A stretch of 64,000 nucleotides of DNA from Streptomyces sp. YPW6 (GTDB lineage: Bacteria > Actinomycetota > Actinomycetes > Streptomycetales > Streptomycetaceae): positions 5,863,001 to 5,927,000 of the forward strand of contig NZ_CP076457.1 of NCBI RefSeq assembly GCF_018866325.1. Reading direction: 5' to 3'. Position numbers and translations under genes: made by a program. Below the pieces are notes generated by a model. That model worked only from the letters and a program-made list of their open reading frames with translations, made no database searches and was not told the DNA's origin. This document shows, in pieces, positions 17,638 through 25,434 of the stretch. How positions within the stretch are numbered: position 1 is the first letter of the stretch; every line of letters starts with the position of its first letter.

Positions 17638-19185
17638 TCAGCCCAGGTCGCCGTCGGCGGTGCGCTCGGCGAGCCGCACCAGGGTGCGGACCGCGGAGCC
17701 GGTGCCGCCCTTCGGCGTGTAGCCGTACGGGGCGCCCTCGTGGAAGGCCGGGCCGGCGATGTCCAGGTGCGCCCAGGCGATGCCCTCGCCCACGAACTCC
17801 TTGAGGAACAGGCCGGCGACCAGGCCGCCGCCCATCCGCTCGCCCATGTTGGCGATGTCGGCGGTGGGGGAGTCCATGCCCTTGCGCAGGTCGGCGGGGA
17901 GCGGCATCGGCCAGGAGGCCTCGCCGACCTCGTCGGCGATCTCGTGGATCGACGTACGGAAGGCGTCGTCGTTGGCCATGATGCCGAAGGTGCGGTTGCC
18001 GAGCGCCAGCACCATCGCACCCGTCAGGGTCGCCACGTCGACGATCGCGTCGGGCTTCTCCTCCGAGGCGCGGGTCAGCGCGTCCGCCAGGACGAGCCGG
18101 CCCTCGGCGTCGGTGTTGAGGACCTCGACGGTCTTGCCGCTGTACATGCGCAGCACGTCGCCGGGGCGGGTGGCGTTGCCGGAGGGCATGTTCTCGGCCA
18201 GCGCCAGCCAGCCGGTGACGTTGACCTTCAGGCCCAGGCGGGCGGCCGCGACGACGGCGGCGAACACGGCGGCGGCGCCGCTCATGTCGCACTTCATGGT
18301 CTCGTTGTGGCCGGCCGGCTTGAGCGAGATGCCGCCCGAGTCGTAGGTGATGCCCTTGCCCACGAGGGCCAGGGTCTTCTCCGCCTTCGGGTGGGTGTAG
18401 GCGAGCTTCACCAGGCGCGGACCGTGCGTGGAGCCCTGGCCGACGCCGATGAGGCCGCCGTAGCCGCCCTTGACGAGGGCCTTCTCGTCGAGGACCTGGA
18501 CCTTGATGCCGTGCTCCTTGCCCGCGGCGGTGGCCACGGCGGCGAAGGACTCGGGGTACAGGTCGTTCGGCGGGGTGTTGATCAGGTCGCGGGCCCGGTT
18601 GATCTCCTCGACCAGGGCCAGGGCGCGCTCGACGGCCGCCTTGTAGCCCTTGTCGCGCGGCTTGCCGCCCAGCAGGGTCACCTCGGTGAGCGGCTGCTTC
18701 GGGCCGCTGTCCTTGGCCTTCGCGCCCTTGGGTGCCAGCTTGTTCTCGCCGCCCTGGTAGGCGGTGAAGGCGTACGAGCCGAGGAGCGCGCCCTCGGCGA
18801 CGGCGGCGGCGTCCTCGACGGAGCCGGCGGGCAGGGCGAAGCCCGCCTTCTTCGAGCCGGACAGCGCACGGGCCGCGGTGCCCGCCGCGCGGCGCAGCGC
18901 CTCGGCGTCGTAGGCGTCCTCCTTGTCCGGGACCGGACCGAGGCCGACCGCGACGACGACCGGGGCCTTGAGGCCGGACGCGGCGGGCAGCTTGGTCAGT
19001 TCGCCCTCGGCACCGGTGGCACCCAGGGTCGCGAGGACGGCGGCGAGCTTTCCGTCGAACGCCTTGTCCACGGCCTCGGAACCGGGCGCCAGGACCGGTC
19101 CCTTGGCGCCCTTGGCGACGCCGACGACGAGTGCGTCGGCGCGCAGCGTCGCCGCACCGGCAGTGCTGAGAGTGAGAGCAGTCAC
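17638..19185 (-). CDS. pepA: Leucyl aminopeptidase (M17 family)
   Basis: Cytosolic metallo-aminopeptidase releasing N-terminal amino acids. The product is 515 residues. The two-metal site and signature are complete: VGKGITYDSGGISLKP, MKCDMSGAAAV and NTDAEGRLVLADALT. The divergent N-terminal domain (about residues 1-170) is Ala/Lys rich, as in other streptomycete PepA. The start is the GTG at 19185 (TALTLSTAGAATLRADAL); longer versions are not supported. A terminator separates it from lpdA. Confidence 0.95.
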   Translation of the reverse strand: MTALTLSTAGAATLRADALVVGVAKGAKGPVLAPGSEAVDKAFDGKLAAVLATLGATGAEGELTKLPAASGLKAPVVVAVGLGPVPDKEDAYDAEALRRAAGTAARALSGSKKAGFALPAGSVEDAAAVAEGALLGSYAFTAYQGGENKLAPKGAKAKDSGPKQPLTEVTLLGGKPRDKGYKAAVERALALVEEINRARDLINTPPNDLYPESFAAVATAAGKEHGIKVQVLDEKALVKGGYGGLIGVGQGSTHGPRLVKLAYTHPKAEKTLALVGKGITYDSGGISLKPAGHNETMKCDMSGAAAVFAAVVAAARLGLKVNVTGWLALAENMPSGNATRPGDVLRMYSGKTVEVLNTDAEGRLVLADALTRASEEKPDAIVDVATLTGAMVLALGNRTFGIMANDDAFRTSIHEIADEVGEASWPMPLPADLRKGMDSPTADIANMGERMGGGLVAGLFLKEFVGEGIAWAHLDIAGPAFHEGAPYGYTPKGGTGSAVRTLVRLAERTADGDLG

Positions 19186-19390
19186 GGTGGTGAAATCTCG
19201 CTTCCGTTGAGTTCGAGTTCGGCCGAGGGGTGGGCCGGCCGTGCCCGGCGCATCGTAGACGCCCCGACGATGTGCCGGGAATGAGCCTACGCGCGCAGTT
19301 CCTGCTCCGGGACGGCGGCGGGCCTTCCCGGCGGTCTTTCCGACCGGTAAGGCGGTCGCGAAAGTGCCCCCCGCGGGCTCTGCGGCGCCG

Positions 19391-20173
19391 TCAGGCCCCG
19401 AGCGCCAGCACCACCAGCGCCGCCGTCGCCGCGGCCTCCTCGACGCCGCCGAAGACATCCCCGGTGACCCCGCCGAACCGCCGCACGCAGTGCCGCAGCA
19501 GCACCTCGGCGACGGCGAGTGCCCCGAGCACCGCGAGCCCGTGGCGCAGCGCCCCGGACGGCCCGAGCAGCGCGCCCGCCGCCGCGCACGCCGCCACCGT
19601 CACCGCCGCCGCGAGCAGTGCCCGCCCGGCCGGGACCGTGCCCGCCACCATCGCCCCGAGCCCCTCCGGCCGCGCCGCCGGGACGCCCTGACGGGACGCC
19701 AGGGTGAGCGCCAGACGGGCGGCGACGGCCGCGACGACGGTGCCGAGGGCGCCGTGCGCCCAGCCCTCCCCGTACAGCTCGAAGAGGACCGCGACCTGCG
19801 CCAGCAGCACCAGGAGCAGCGTGATCACACCGAACGGCCCAATGTCGGACTGCTTCATGATCCGCAGCGCGTCCTCGGCCGGTTTCCCGCTGCCGAGGCC
19901 GTCCGCCGTGTCCGCCAGGCCGTCCAGATGCAGCCCCCGGGTGAGGGCGGCCGGTACCGAGACGGAGGCCACCGCCGCGAGCAGCGGCCCCGCGCCGGCC
20001 AGCAGCGACAGCGAGCCGAGTGCGGCGGCGAGCAGCCCCACGACCAGCCCGGCGAGCGGGGCGCCGAGCATGCCGGAGCGGGCGGTCGCGCGGTCCCAGC
20101 GGGTCACCCGGACCGGCAGCACGGTCAGGGTGCCGAAGGCGAAACGTATGCCGTGGCTGTTCAGGGAGGTCAC
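19391..20173 (-). CDS. cobS: Adenosylcobinamide-GDP ribazoletransferase (cobalamin synthase)
   Basis: Joins adenosylcobinamide-GDP with alpha-ribazole in the last assembly stage of cobalamin. The product is a 260-residue polytopic membrane protein with about six hydrophobic segments. The family signature GLHLDGLADTADGLG and the adjoining KPAEDALRIMKQSDIGPFG are intact. The GTG at 20173 (TSLNSHGIRFAFGTLTVLPV) matches the usual family N-terminus. It belongs with cobT and cobU at 21.8-24.3 kb, although two membrane-protein genes intervene. Confidence 0.93.
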   Translation of the reverse strand: MTSLNSHGIRFAFGTLTVLPVRVTRWDRATARSGMLGAPLAGLVVGLLAAALGSLSLLAGAGPLLAAVASVSVPAALTRGLHLDGLADTADGLGSGKPAEDALRIMKQSDIGPFGVITLLLVLLAQVAVLFELYGEGWAHGALGTVVAAVAARLALTLASRQGVPAARPEGLGAMVAGTVPAGRALLAAAVTVAACAAAGALLGPSGALRHGLAVLGALAVAEVLLRHCVRRFGGVTGDVFGGVEEAAATAALVVLALGA

Positions 20174-20261
20174 CGCGCGCAGGCTAGCCGCTGGGCCGCG
20201 GCGATAGATTGGGCGAAACGCGCGAAACACCGCGAAACCTGACGTATCGGGAGTGGGTGGC

Positions 20262-21026
20262 ATGGGTCACTGGTGGTACGAGAACATCACCGAGCCGGGC
20301 AAGCTGCCGCTGCTCCTCGCGCTGGCCGCCTTCATCCTGACCTTCGCGATCACCCGCACCATCACCCGCATGATCCGCGCCGGGAAGGGCCCGTTCCGCA
20401 ACATCACCCCCGGCGGCATGCACATCCACCACGTGGTGCCCGGGGTCGTCCTCTCGGTCGTCGGCGGCTTCGGCGCGGTGGCGAGCGGACGGCACGGGGT
20501 GGCCGCCGGAGTGTGCGCGGTGATCTTCGGGGTGGGGGCCGGCCTGGTGCTCGACGAGTTCGCCCTGATCCTGCACCTGGACGATGTGTACTGGACCGAG
20601 GAGGGCCGCCAGAGCGTCGAGGTGGTGGTGCTGACCGCCTCCCTGGTGCTGCTGGTCCTGGCGGGCTTCTCCCCGCTCGGCGTCGACAACGTCACCGACG
20701 AGGAGCAGCAGGGCAGGCTCGGCCTCATCACCACCTACGTGATCAACTTCTGCTTCGTCCTGATCTCCCTGTTCAAGGGCAAGCTGCGGATGGCGGTGCT
20801 CGGCACCCTCGTCCCGTTCGTCGCGCTGGTCGGCGCGATCCGGCTGGCCCGCCCCACCTCGCCCTGGGCCCGCCGCTTCTACCGCCACCGCCACCGGGCC
20901 CGCTCCCGGGCGATGCTGCGGGCCTACCACCACGACGTGCGCTGGGCCGGGCCGCGCCGGAAGTTCCAGGACCTCATCGGCGGCGCCCCGGACCGGGTCC
21001 CGCTGCCGCCCGCCCCCAGGTCCTGA
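20262..21026 (+). CDS. Conserved integral membrane protein
   Basis: A 254-residue protein with about five hydrophobic segments (residues about 14-30, 60-80, 82-105, 125-145, 158-190) and a very basic C-terminal tail (ARRFYRHRHRARSRAMLRA). The conserved-looking stretch GGMHIHHVVPGVVLSVVGG contains three histidines and may bind metal or lipid, but this is a guess. GGGAG precedes the ATG at 20262. It is divergent from cobS. Its 3' end overlaps the opposing gene by 103 bases. No function is known to me. Confidence 0.82.
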   Translation: MGHWWYENITEPGKLPLLLALAAFILTFAITRTITRMIRAGKGPFRNITPGGMHIHHVVPGVVLSVVGGFGAVASGRHGVAAGVCAVIFGVGAGLVLDEFALILHLDDVYWTEEGRQSVEVVVLTASLVLLVLAGFSPLGVDNVTDEEQQGRLGLITTYVINFCFVLISLFKGKLRMAVLGTLVPFVALVGAIRLARPTSPWARRFYRHRHRARSRAMLRAYHHDVRWAGPRRKFQDLIGGAPDRVPLPPAPRS

Positions 21027-21691
21027 CCGCCGCGCCGCGCCCCGCGCCACTCCCGTACGCCGCACACCACCAGGACGGCGGCGATGGCGGCCAGATGCTC
21101 GCGGCCCGCCAGGTTGTCCTTGACCAGGACCTCCACCACCATCGCGAGGACCACCAGCACCCCGGTGAACCGGGCGCGCCGCCGGAAGCAGACGTACACC
21201 GCGAGCCCGACGACCGCCGCCGAGGGACCGGTGTCCACCACCCGCGCGTCGGACGCGGGCAGCCCGAGGAACGTCCCCGGCCCGAGGGCCACGCCGATCC
21301 GGGCGTACAGCGTCCCCGCCAGCGTCGCCCCGTACGCCACCGCGAGCGTGCGCCACCGCCCCAGGCACACCTCGGCCACCCCGAACACCAGCAGGATCTG
21401 CGCCAGCGCGCCCCACACCGGCAGATCCGGAGCGGGCACGAACAGCGAGAGCGGGGTACGCAGCAGAGCGAGCGGGAGCGGGTCCTCGGCCCGGACGGCT
21501 CCGAGGGCCCGCACCGGCCCGTACCCCCACGCCCGGTTCTGCGCCAGGTGGACGGCGGCCGTCAGGGTCACCGCGGCCGGCGTCAGCGCGAGGGCCCGCA
21601 CCCCGTGCGCGGCGAACCGCTGCCGTACGGGAGCGAACAGCCGGCCCCACTCGCGCACCGCCGCCCGGCGCAGCACGCCGAGAGGGGTCAT
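20924..21691 (-). CDS. Integral membrane protein, possibly rhomboid-like
   Basis: A 255-residue protein with roughly six hydrophobic segments between residues 30 and 205 and a Gly/Arg-rich tail. The topology and the segments AYGATLAGTLYARIGVAL and DTGPSAAVVGLAVYVCF recall rhomboid-fold proteins (a GxS serine in GPSAAV), but the second catalytic residue (histidine) is not clear. Its C-terminal coding region overlaps the convergent neighbour by 103 bases, and that segment has the weaker coding character on this strand. It could be a non-proteolytic relative. Confidence 0.75.
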   Translation of the reverse strand: MTPLGVLRRAAVREWGRLFAPVRQRFAAHGVRALALTPAAVTLTAAVHLAQNRAWGYGPVRALGAVRAEDPLPLALLRTPLSLFVPAPDLPVWGALAQILLVFGVAEVCLGRWRTLAVAYGATLAGTLYARIGVALGPGTFLGLPASDARVVDTGPSAAVVGLAVYVCFRRRARFTGVLVVLAMVVEVLVKDNLAGREHLAAIAAVLVVCGVREWRGARRGGQDLGAGGSGTRSGAPPMRSWNFRRGPAQRTSWW

Positions 21692-21834
21692 CCGCTCTTC
21701 ACGAACAGCATGGAACGGGCCCCCGGTCGGTCGGTGCTTCGGTCGGATCCCTCCCGAAGACGGACCGGGGCGGCGCGAAGTTCAGCGGCGCCGGAGTGAC
21801 GCCGATCTCGTCCGCGCGTCGGAACCTGCGGCTC

Positions 21835-22956
21835 TCAGGCCCCGTCGACGGCCGCCGCGCCCTCGGCCTCCGGCGACGCCCCCGCCGCGTCGGCCTCCTC
21901 CTCGCCCCCGGCCTTCTCCGGCTCGCGCTCCGGGAGTTCGGCGGCCAGCGCCGCCGCGGCCCGCACCAGCGGCAGGGCCAGCAGCGCACCGCTGCCCTCG
22001 CCCACCGTCACACCGTGGTCCAGCAGCGGCGTCAGCGCCATCCGGTCCAGCGCCTTCGTCTGCGCGGGCTCCCCGCTGACCTGACCGGCCAGCCACCAGT
22101 CCGGCGCCCGGAACGCCGCCCGCTGCGCCACCAGCGCGCAGGCCGCCGAGACGACCCCGTCCAGGATCACCGGCATCCTGCGCACCGCGCTCTGCAGCAG
22201 GAACCCCGTCATCGCCGCCAGGTCCGCCCCGCCCGACGCGGCCAGCAGCTCCACCTGGTCGCCCAGCACCGGCCGGGCCCGGCGCAACGCGTCCCGGATC
22301 GCCGCGCACTTCCTCATCCACGCCAGGTCGTCGATGCCCGCACCGCCGCGCCCGGTCACCACGGAGGCGTCCGTGCCGCAGAGCGCGGCGACCAGCGTGG
22401 CCGCGGCCGTCGTGCCGCCCACGCTGAGGTCGCCGAGCACCACCAGGTCGGTGCCGGAGTCCGCCTCCTCGTCGGCCACGGCCATGCCGAGGCGGATCGC
22501 CTGCTCGGCCTCCTCGACGGTCATCGCGTCCTCGACGTCGATCCGCCCCGAACCCCGCCGCACCCGGTGCCGCACCACGGACTCGGGGAGCAGCTCCGGA
22601 TCGCAGTCCAGCGACACGTCCACGATCCGCGTCGGCACCGAGAACCGCCGGGCCAGCACCGCGGCCGGGCTCGCCCCGTCCAGGACGGCCCGCACCAGCT
22701 CGTACGCGCCGCCCGCCGGCCGGCCCGAGACTCCCAGCTCCGCCACCCCGTGGTCACCGGCGAAGAGCACCAGCCGCGGCTGCTCGACGGCCCTGACCGG
22801 CACGGACTGCTGCGCGGCGCTGAGCCACTCGCCCAGCTCGTCCAGGCGCCCGAGCGCTCCCGGGGGGACGGTCAGCCGCTCGCGCCGCTCCTCGGCATCG
22901 CGCCGCACACCCCCGTCGGGGCGTTGGATCAGGTCGGAGAAGTCGTCCAGGTTCAC
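21835..22956 (-). CDS. cobT: Nicotinate-nucleotide--dimethylbenzimidazole phosphoribosyltransferase
   Basis: Makes alpha-ribazole phosphate for the lower ligand of cobalamin. The product is 373 residues, including an acidic Ala/Glu C-terminal tail of about 30 residues beyond the enzyme. Family features are PPGALGRLDELGEWL, LFAGDHGVAELGVSG, GDLSVGGTTAAATLVAALCG and the catalytic glutamate in LDHGVTVGEGSGALLALPL. It is downstream of the cobU fusion on the same strand with a 117-base gap, so the two are probably one operon. Confidence 0.95.
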   Translation of the reverse strand: MNLDDFSDLIQRPDGGVRRDAEERRERLTVPPGALGRLDELGEWLSAAQQSVPVRAVEQPRLVLFAGDHGVAELGVSGRPAGGAYELVRAVLDGASPAAVLARRFSVPTRIVDVSLDCDPELLPESVVRHRVRRGSGRIDVEDAMTVEEAEQAIRLGMAVADEEADSGTDLVVLGDLSVGGTTAAATLVAALCGTDASVVTGRGGAGIDDLAWMRKCAAIRDALRRARPVLGDQVELLAASGGADLAAMTGFLLQSAVRRMPVILDGVVSAACALVAQRAAFRAPDWWLAGQVSGEPAQTKALDRMALTPLLDHGVTVGEGSGALLALPLVRAAAALAAELPEREPEKAGGEEEADAAGASPEAEGAAAVDGA

Positions 22957-23073
22957 GGAGGTCTGCCTCGCGGGTCGTCAGGTCGGATCCGGGTCCGGGA
23001 ACCCGGCGGCGGGCCCCCGGGAACAGTACCGCCCGGCCCGCGGCAGCCGGGGCCCGCACGTGCTGACAGCCCC

Positions 23074-24276
23074 TCACCCCCGCAGCACCAGCACCTGTCC
23101 CGCCACCACCAGCAGCACCTGCTCGCACTCGGCCGCCACCGCCGCGTTCAGCCGCCCCAGCTCGTCCCGGAACCGCCGCCCCGCCGCCGTCGCCGGGACC
23201 ACCCCCGACCCCACCTCGTTGGTCACCAGCACCACCGGCCGCCGGGTCGCGCGCACCGCGGCGACCAGCTCCGCGACCCGCTCCCGCAACACCGCCTCCC
23301 CGCCGTCGTGCCACCGCTCGTCCTCCCAGGCACCCACCCGGTCCATCGCGTCGGTCAGCCACAGCGACAGGCAGTCGATCAGCAGCGGCGGGCCGTCCGC
23401 CCCCAGCAGCCCCGTCAGCTCGCAGGTCTCCTCGGTCCGCCAGGCGCCCGGCCTGCGCTCCCGGTGCAGTCCGATCCGGGCCGCCCACTCCGGGTCCCCG
23501 TCGCGACGGCCGCCGGTCGCCACGTACACCACCTCCGGGAACGTCTCCAGACGCTGCTCCGCCTCCAGCGACTTCCCCGACCGCGCGCCCCCCGTCACCA
23601 GCACACGGAGCGGCACGTCCGGCACCGCGTGGTACTCGCCCACCACCAGCGTCGTCCCGTCCGGCACCGCCCGTGCCCCCGCTGCCGCGAGCCGCCGCTC
23701 CAGCGCCGGGCCCGGCGGGGCGTCGTGGTCCAGATGCGCCGCGATCACCTCGGTGGCCGCCCCGACCGCGCCCACCGCCCGCAGCCGGGCCACCGCGTCG
23801 GGGCGCCCGATCACGTCCAGGACGACCATCTCGTACGGCCGCTCCGCCCGCTCCGGCAGTCCGGAGGGAGCCGCGCCCGGCGGCAGGTAGAGCAGCCGGT
23901 CGCCCTCCGGGGAGGTCACCTCGTACCCGGTCCCCGGGGCGTCCATCGCCACGGCCCGTACCCGGTGCCCGCTGATCAGCGTCAGGACCTGGCCGTCCGG
24001 GACCCGCCCGGCGGGCGGCAGCAGGGCGGGCAGCTCGACGGCGGGACCGTCGTGCGGATGGGTCAGCAGCACCTGGCGGACCGCGGCCAGCGAACGCCCC
24101 GCCCTGGCCGCCGCGAACATCGCGCCGGGGGTGAGGTCCAGCAGCAGCGCGTCGTCCACCAGCAGGGCCGTCGCCGCCCGCGCCCACGGGCCGCGGGCCG
24201 AGGCGCAGACCGCGCACGGGCAGGAGGGGCGCGGCAGCCCGTCGGGGGCTCCGGTGCCGAGCAGTGTCAGTTCCAC
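23074..24276 (-). CDS. cobU: Metallo-beta-lactamase-fold / adenosylcobinamide kinase-guanylyltransferase fusion
   Basis: The C-terminal half (residues about 225-400) is CobU: it phosphorylates adenosylcobinamide and activates it with GTP. It shows the P-loop VTGGARSGKSLEAEQRL, the region CLSLWLTDAMDR and VTNEVGSGVVPATAAGRRFR. The N-terminal half (about 1-200) resembles PhnP/PqqB-like metallo-beta-lactamase-fold proteins: LLGTGAPDGLPRPSCPCAVC, LLDLTPGAMF and the metal motif fragment LTHPHDGP. The HxHxDH motif is only partly kept, so hydrolase activity is uncertain. The GTG at 24276 has GGGAGG ahead. Such fusions occur in actinobacteria; the role of the N-terminal part in cobalamin synthesis is unknown to me. 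Confidence 0.9.
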   Translation of the reverse strand: MELTLLGTGAPDGLPRPSCPCAVCASARGPWARAATALLVDDALLLDLTPGAMFAAARAGRSLAAVRQVLLTHPHDGPAVELPALLPPAGRVPDGQVLTLISGHRVRAVAMDAPGTGYEVTSPEGDRLLYLPPGAAPSGLPERAERPYEMVVLDVIGRPDAVARLRAVGAVGAATEVIAAHLDHDAPPGPALERRLAAAGARAVPDGTTLVVGEYHAVPDVPLRVLVTGGARSGKSLEAEQRLETFPEVVYVATGGRRDGDPEWAARIGLHRERRPGAWRTEETCELTGLLGADGPPLLIDCLSLWLTDAMDRVGAWEDERWHDGGEAVLRERVAELVAAVRATRRPVVLVTNEVGSGVVPATAAGRRFRDELGRLNAAVAAECEQVLLVVAGQVLVLRG

Positions 24277-24354
24277 ACCTTGATCCTCCCGTGTCCCCGC
24301 TCCGCCCGCCCGCCCGGCTAGGCTTCGGGCAGCAACGTGACCCAGGAGGCGGAC

Positions 24355-24564
24355 ATGGCGTGGACGTGGCGGTTCGAGAAGTCCGACGGTACGGAGACGG
24401 AGCCGGCGCTGCAGCCGGAGGAGTTCACCACCCAGGGCGACGCGGAGTCCTGGATCGGTGAACACTGGAAGGAACTCCTGGAGGGCGGTGCCGCACAGGT
24501 GACGCTCTTCGAGGACACCACCAAGATCTACGGTCCGATGAGCCTGCAGGCCGACGGAGCCTGA
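24355..24564 (+). CDS. Small conserved acidic protein
   Basis: A 69-residue acidic protein, MAWTWRFEKSDGTETEPALQ and onward, ending TKIYGPMSLQADGA. GGAGG lies six bases before the ATG at 24355. The same short protein is common beside cob genes in Streptomyces, and I regard it as a conserved hypothetical. Trp-rich strands and the DAESWIGEHWKELLEGG helix suggest a compact alpha/beta fold. It is divergent from cobU. It is the last core-genome gene before the biosynthetic cluster. Confidence 0.8.
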   Translation: MAWTWRFEKSDGTETEPALQPEEFTTQGDAESWIGEHWKELLEGGAAQVTLFEDTTKIYGPMSLQADGA

Positions 24565-24590
24565 GGCCGGGCGCCGACGACCGGCGCGAA

Positions 24591-24629
24591 GGGGCGGGCG
24601 GTACGGGGATCTCCCGTACCGCCCGCCCC
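24591..24629 (+). terminator. Strong hairpin terminator at the core/cluster boundary
   Basis: A perfect 17-bp stem (24591-24607 with 24613-24629) and a 5-base loop, starting 27 bases after the preceding stop codon and followed by a short TT. It is among the longest perfect stems in the window. Confidence 0.85.
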
Positions 24630-24640
24630 TTCCGCGTGCC

Positions 24641-24682
24641 CGCCCCGGGATGCCGGGTGGCCGCCCCGGGATGCCGGGTGGC
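24641..24682. repeat. 21-bp perfect tandem duplication
   Basis: The 21-base unit at 24641-24661 is repeated exactly at 24662-24682. It lies in non-coding DNA just after the boundary terminator. Half-sites CGGGATGCCGGG could form a small hairpin, but no function is evident. Confidence 0.85.
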
Positions 24683-24767
24683 CCGGAACCGCTGTGCGCG
24701 TCGGCGTCCGGTCCGGCCGTGCCGCCGGCGGTGTCATCCGGCTCCGCCATCCCTGTCCTTCCATAAA

Positions 24768-24818
24768 AATCCGTTCGACCGGTTTCTATTGACATACCGT
24801 TCGACCGGTTTTTACGAT
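24768..24818 (+). promoter_or_regulatory. Promoter with two gamma-butyrolactone-receptor operator-like sites
   Basis: A consensus -35 TTGACA (24789-24794) and a -10 TACGAT (24813-24818) are 18 bases apart. The 15-mer CCGTTCGACCGGTTT occurs twice, at 24771-24785 just upstream of -35 and at 24797-24811 filling the spacer. Each contains the near-palindrome ACCGKTCGAMCGGT centred on TCGA, which resembles the autoregulatory elements bound by ScbR/ArpA-type receptors. The layout predicts repression of the 24892 operon by one of the two TetR regulators encoded nearby. Confidence 0.75.
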
Positions 24819-24891
24819 GTGCCGGTCGCTCCGGAGGGTCGTCGGGCGGCGGGTTCCGGCGTATGTGGCGGGCTTGCGGAGGGGAGAAGCG

Positions 24892-25377
24892 ATGAGTGAT
24901 CTCGAAAGTGGACCCGGAGAGCGGCTCGTGGTGGTCGGGGTGATGGGGGAGGCCGCCTCGTCGACGGAGAGCCTGCTGGCCTCGATGAGGCTGAACTGCC
25001 GAGGCGTCCAGACCGTCAATCTCGGTATGGGGGTCACCCTGGAGCAGGCCGCCGCCGAGCTGGCGCGCCGCCGTGACGCGCAGGCGCTGCTCCTCGTCTG
25101 CGCGACCGGAGTCCGTTCCGTGGCAGCGCAGTTGGCGGGCCTCGCGGAGCTGAGGACGTCGGGCTCGCTGGCCCGTCCGGTCTTCGTGGGAGGCACGGGC
25201 GGCGACTCCTGGCGGGAACTGCGGCCGCTGGCCGCCCAGCTGCGGGGGCTCGGGGTCGCCCAGGTCCTCGCGGACCTCGCGGACGCCGCCTACCTCCTGC
25301 CGGTGCGACGCGCGGAGTCGCGGGGCGGTCCGTCGGGGCCCTCACGCGTGGCGAGGACCCCGGCCAGGGCCGGCTGA
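24892..25377 (+). CDS. Glutamate-mutase-S-like B12-fold protein lacking the cobalamin histidine
   Basis: A 161-residue Rossmann-type protein. Its layout follows the small subunit of glutamate mutase: VVVGVMGEAASSTESLLASM, VQTVNLGMGVTLEQAAAELA, ALLLVCATGVRSVAAQLAGL and RPVFVGGTGGDSW. In cobalamin-binding members the first loop reads DxHxxG. Here that loop is EAASST, so base-off B12 binding through histidine is not expected. The start is the ATG at 24892 with GGAGGGGAGAA. It is the first gene after the double-operator promoter, and the pseudo-receptor regulator follows 57 bases later. The role is unknown; a ligand-sensing or partner protein in the signalling block is one possibility. The C-terminal 25 residues are disordered. 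Confidence 0.7.
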   Translation: MSDLESGPGERLVVVGVMGEAASSTESLLASMRLNCRGVQTVNLGMGVTLEQAAAELARRRDAQALLLVCATGVRSVAAQLAGLAELRTSGSLARPVFVGGTGGDSWRELRPLAAQLRGLGVAQVLADLADAAYLLPVRRAESRGGPSGPSRVARTPARAG

Positions 25378-25395
25378 TCTTCGGCGATTTCCGCG

Positions 25396-25417
25396 AAACC
25401 ATGCGACCGGTACTGTT
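25396..25417 (+). promoter_or_regulatory. Candidate autoregulatory operator ahead of the TetR gene
   Basis: AAACC-ATGCGACCGGT-ACTGTT keeps the CGACCGGT core of the sites at 24.78 kb with AAACC to the left. It ends 18 bases before the regulator's start codon. It is a weaker match than the upstream pair. Confidence 0.4.
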
Positions 25418-25434
25418 CCTACGCGAGGATATCC

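Noticed and set aside
24641..24682. Attachment site or IS end
   Set aside because: It is a simple direct tandem duplication, with no integrase, transposase or matching inverted repeat in the window.
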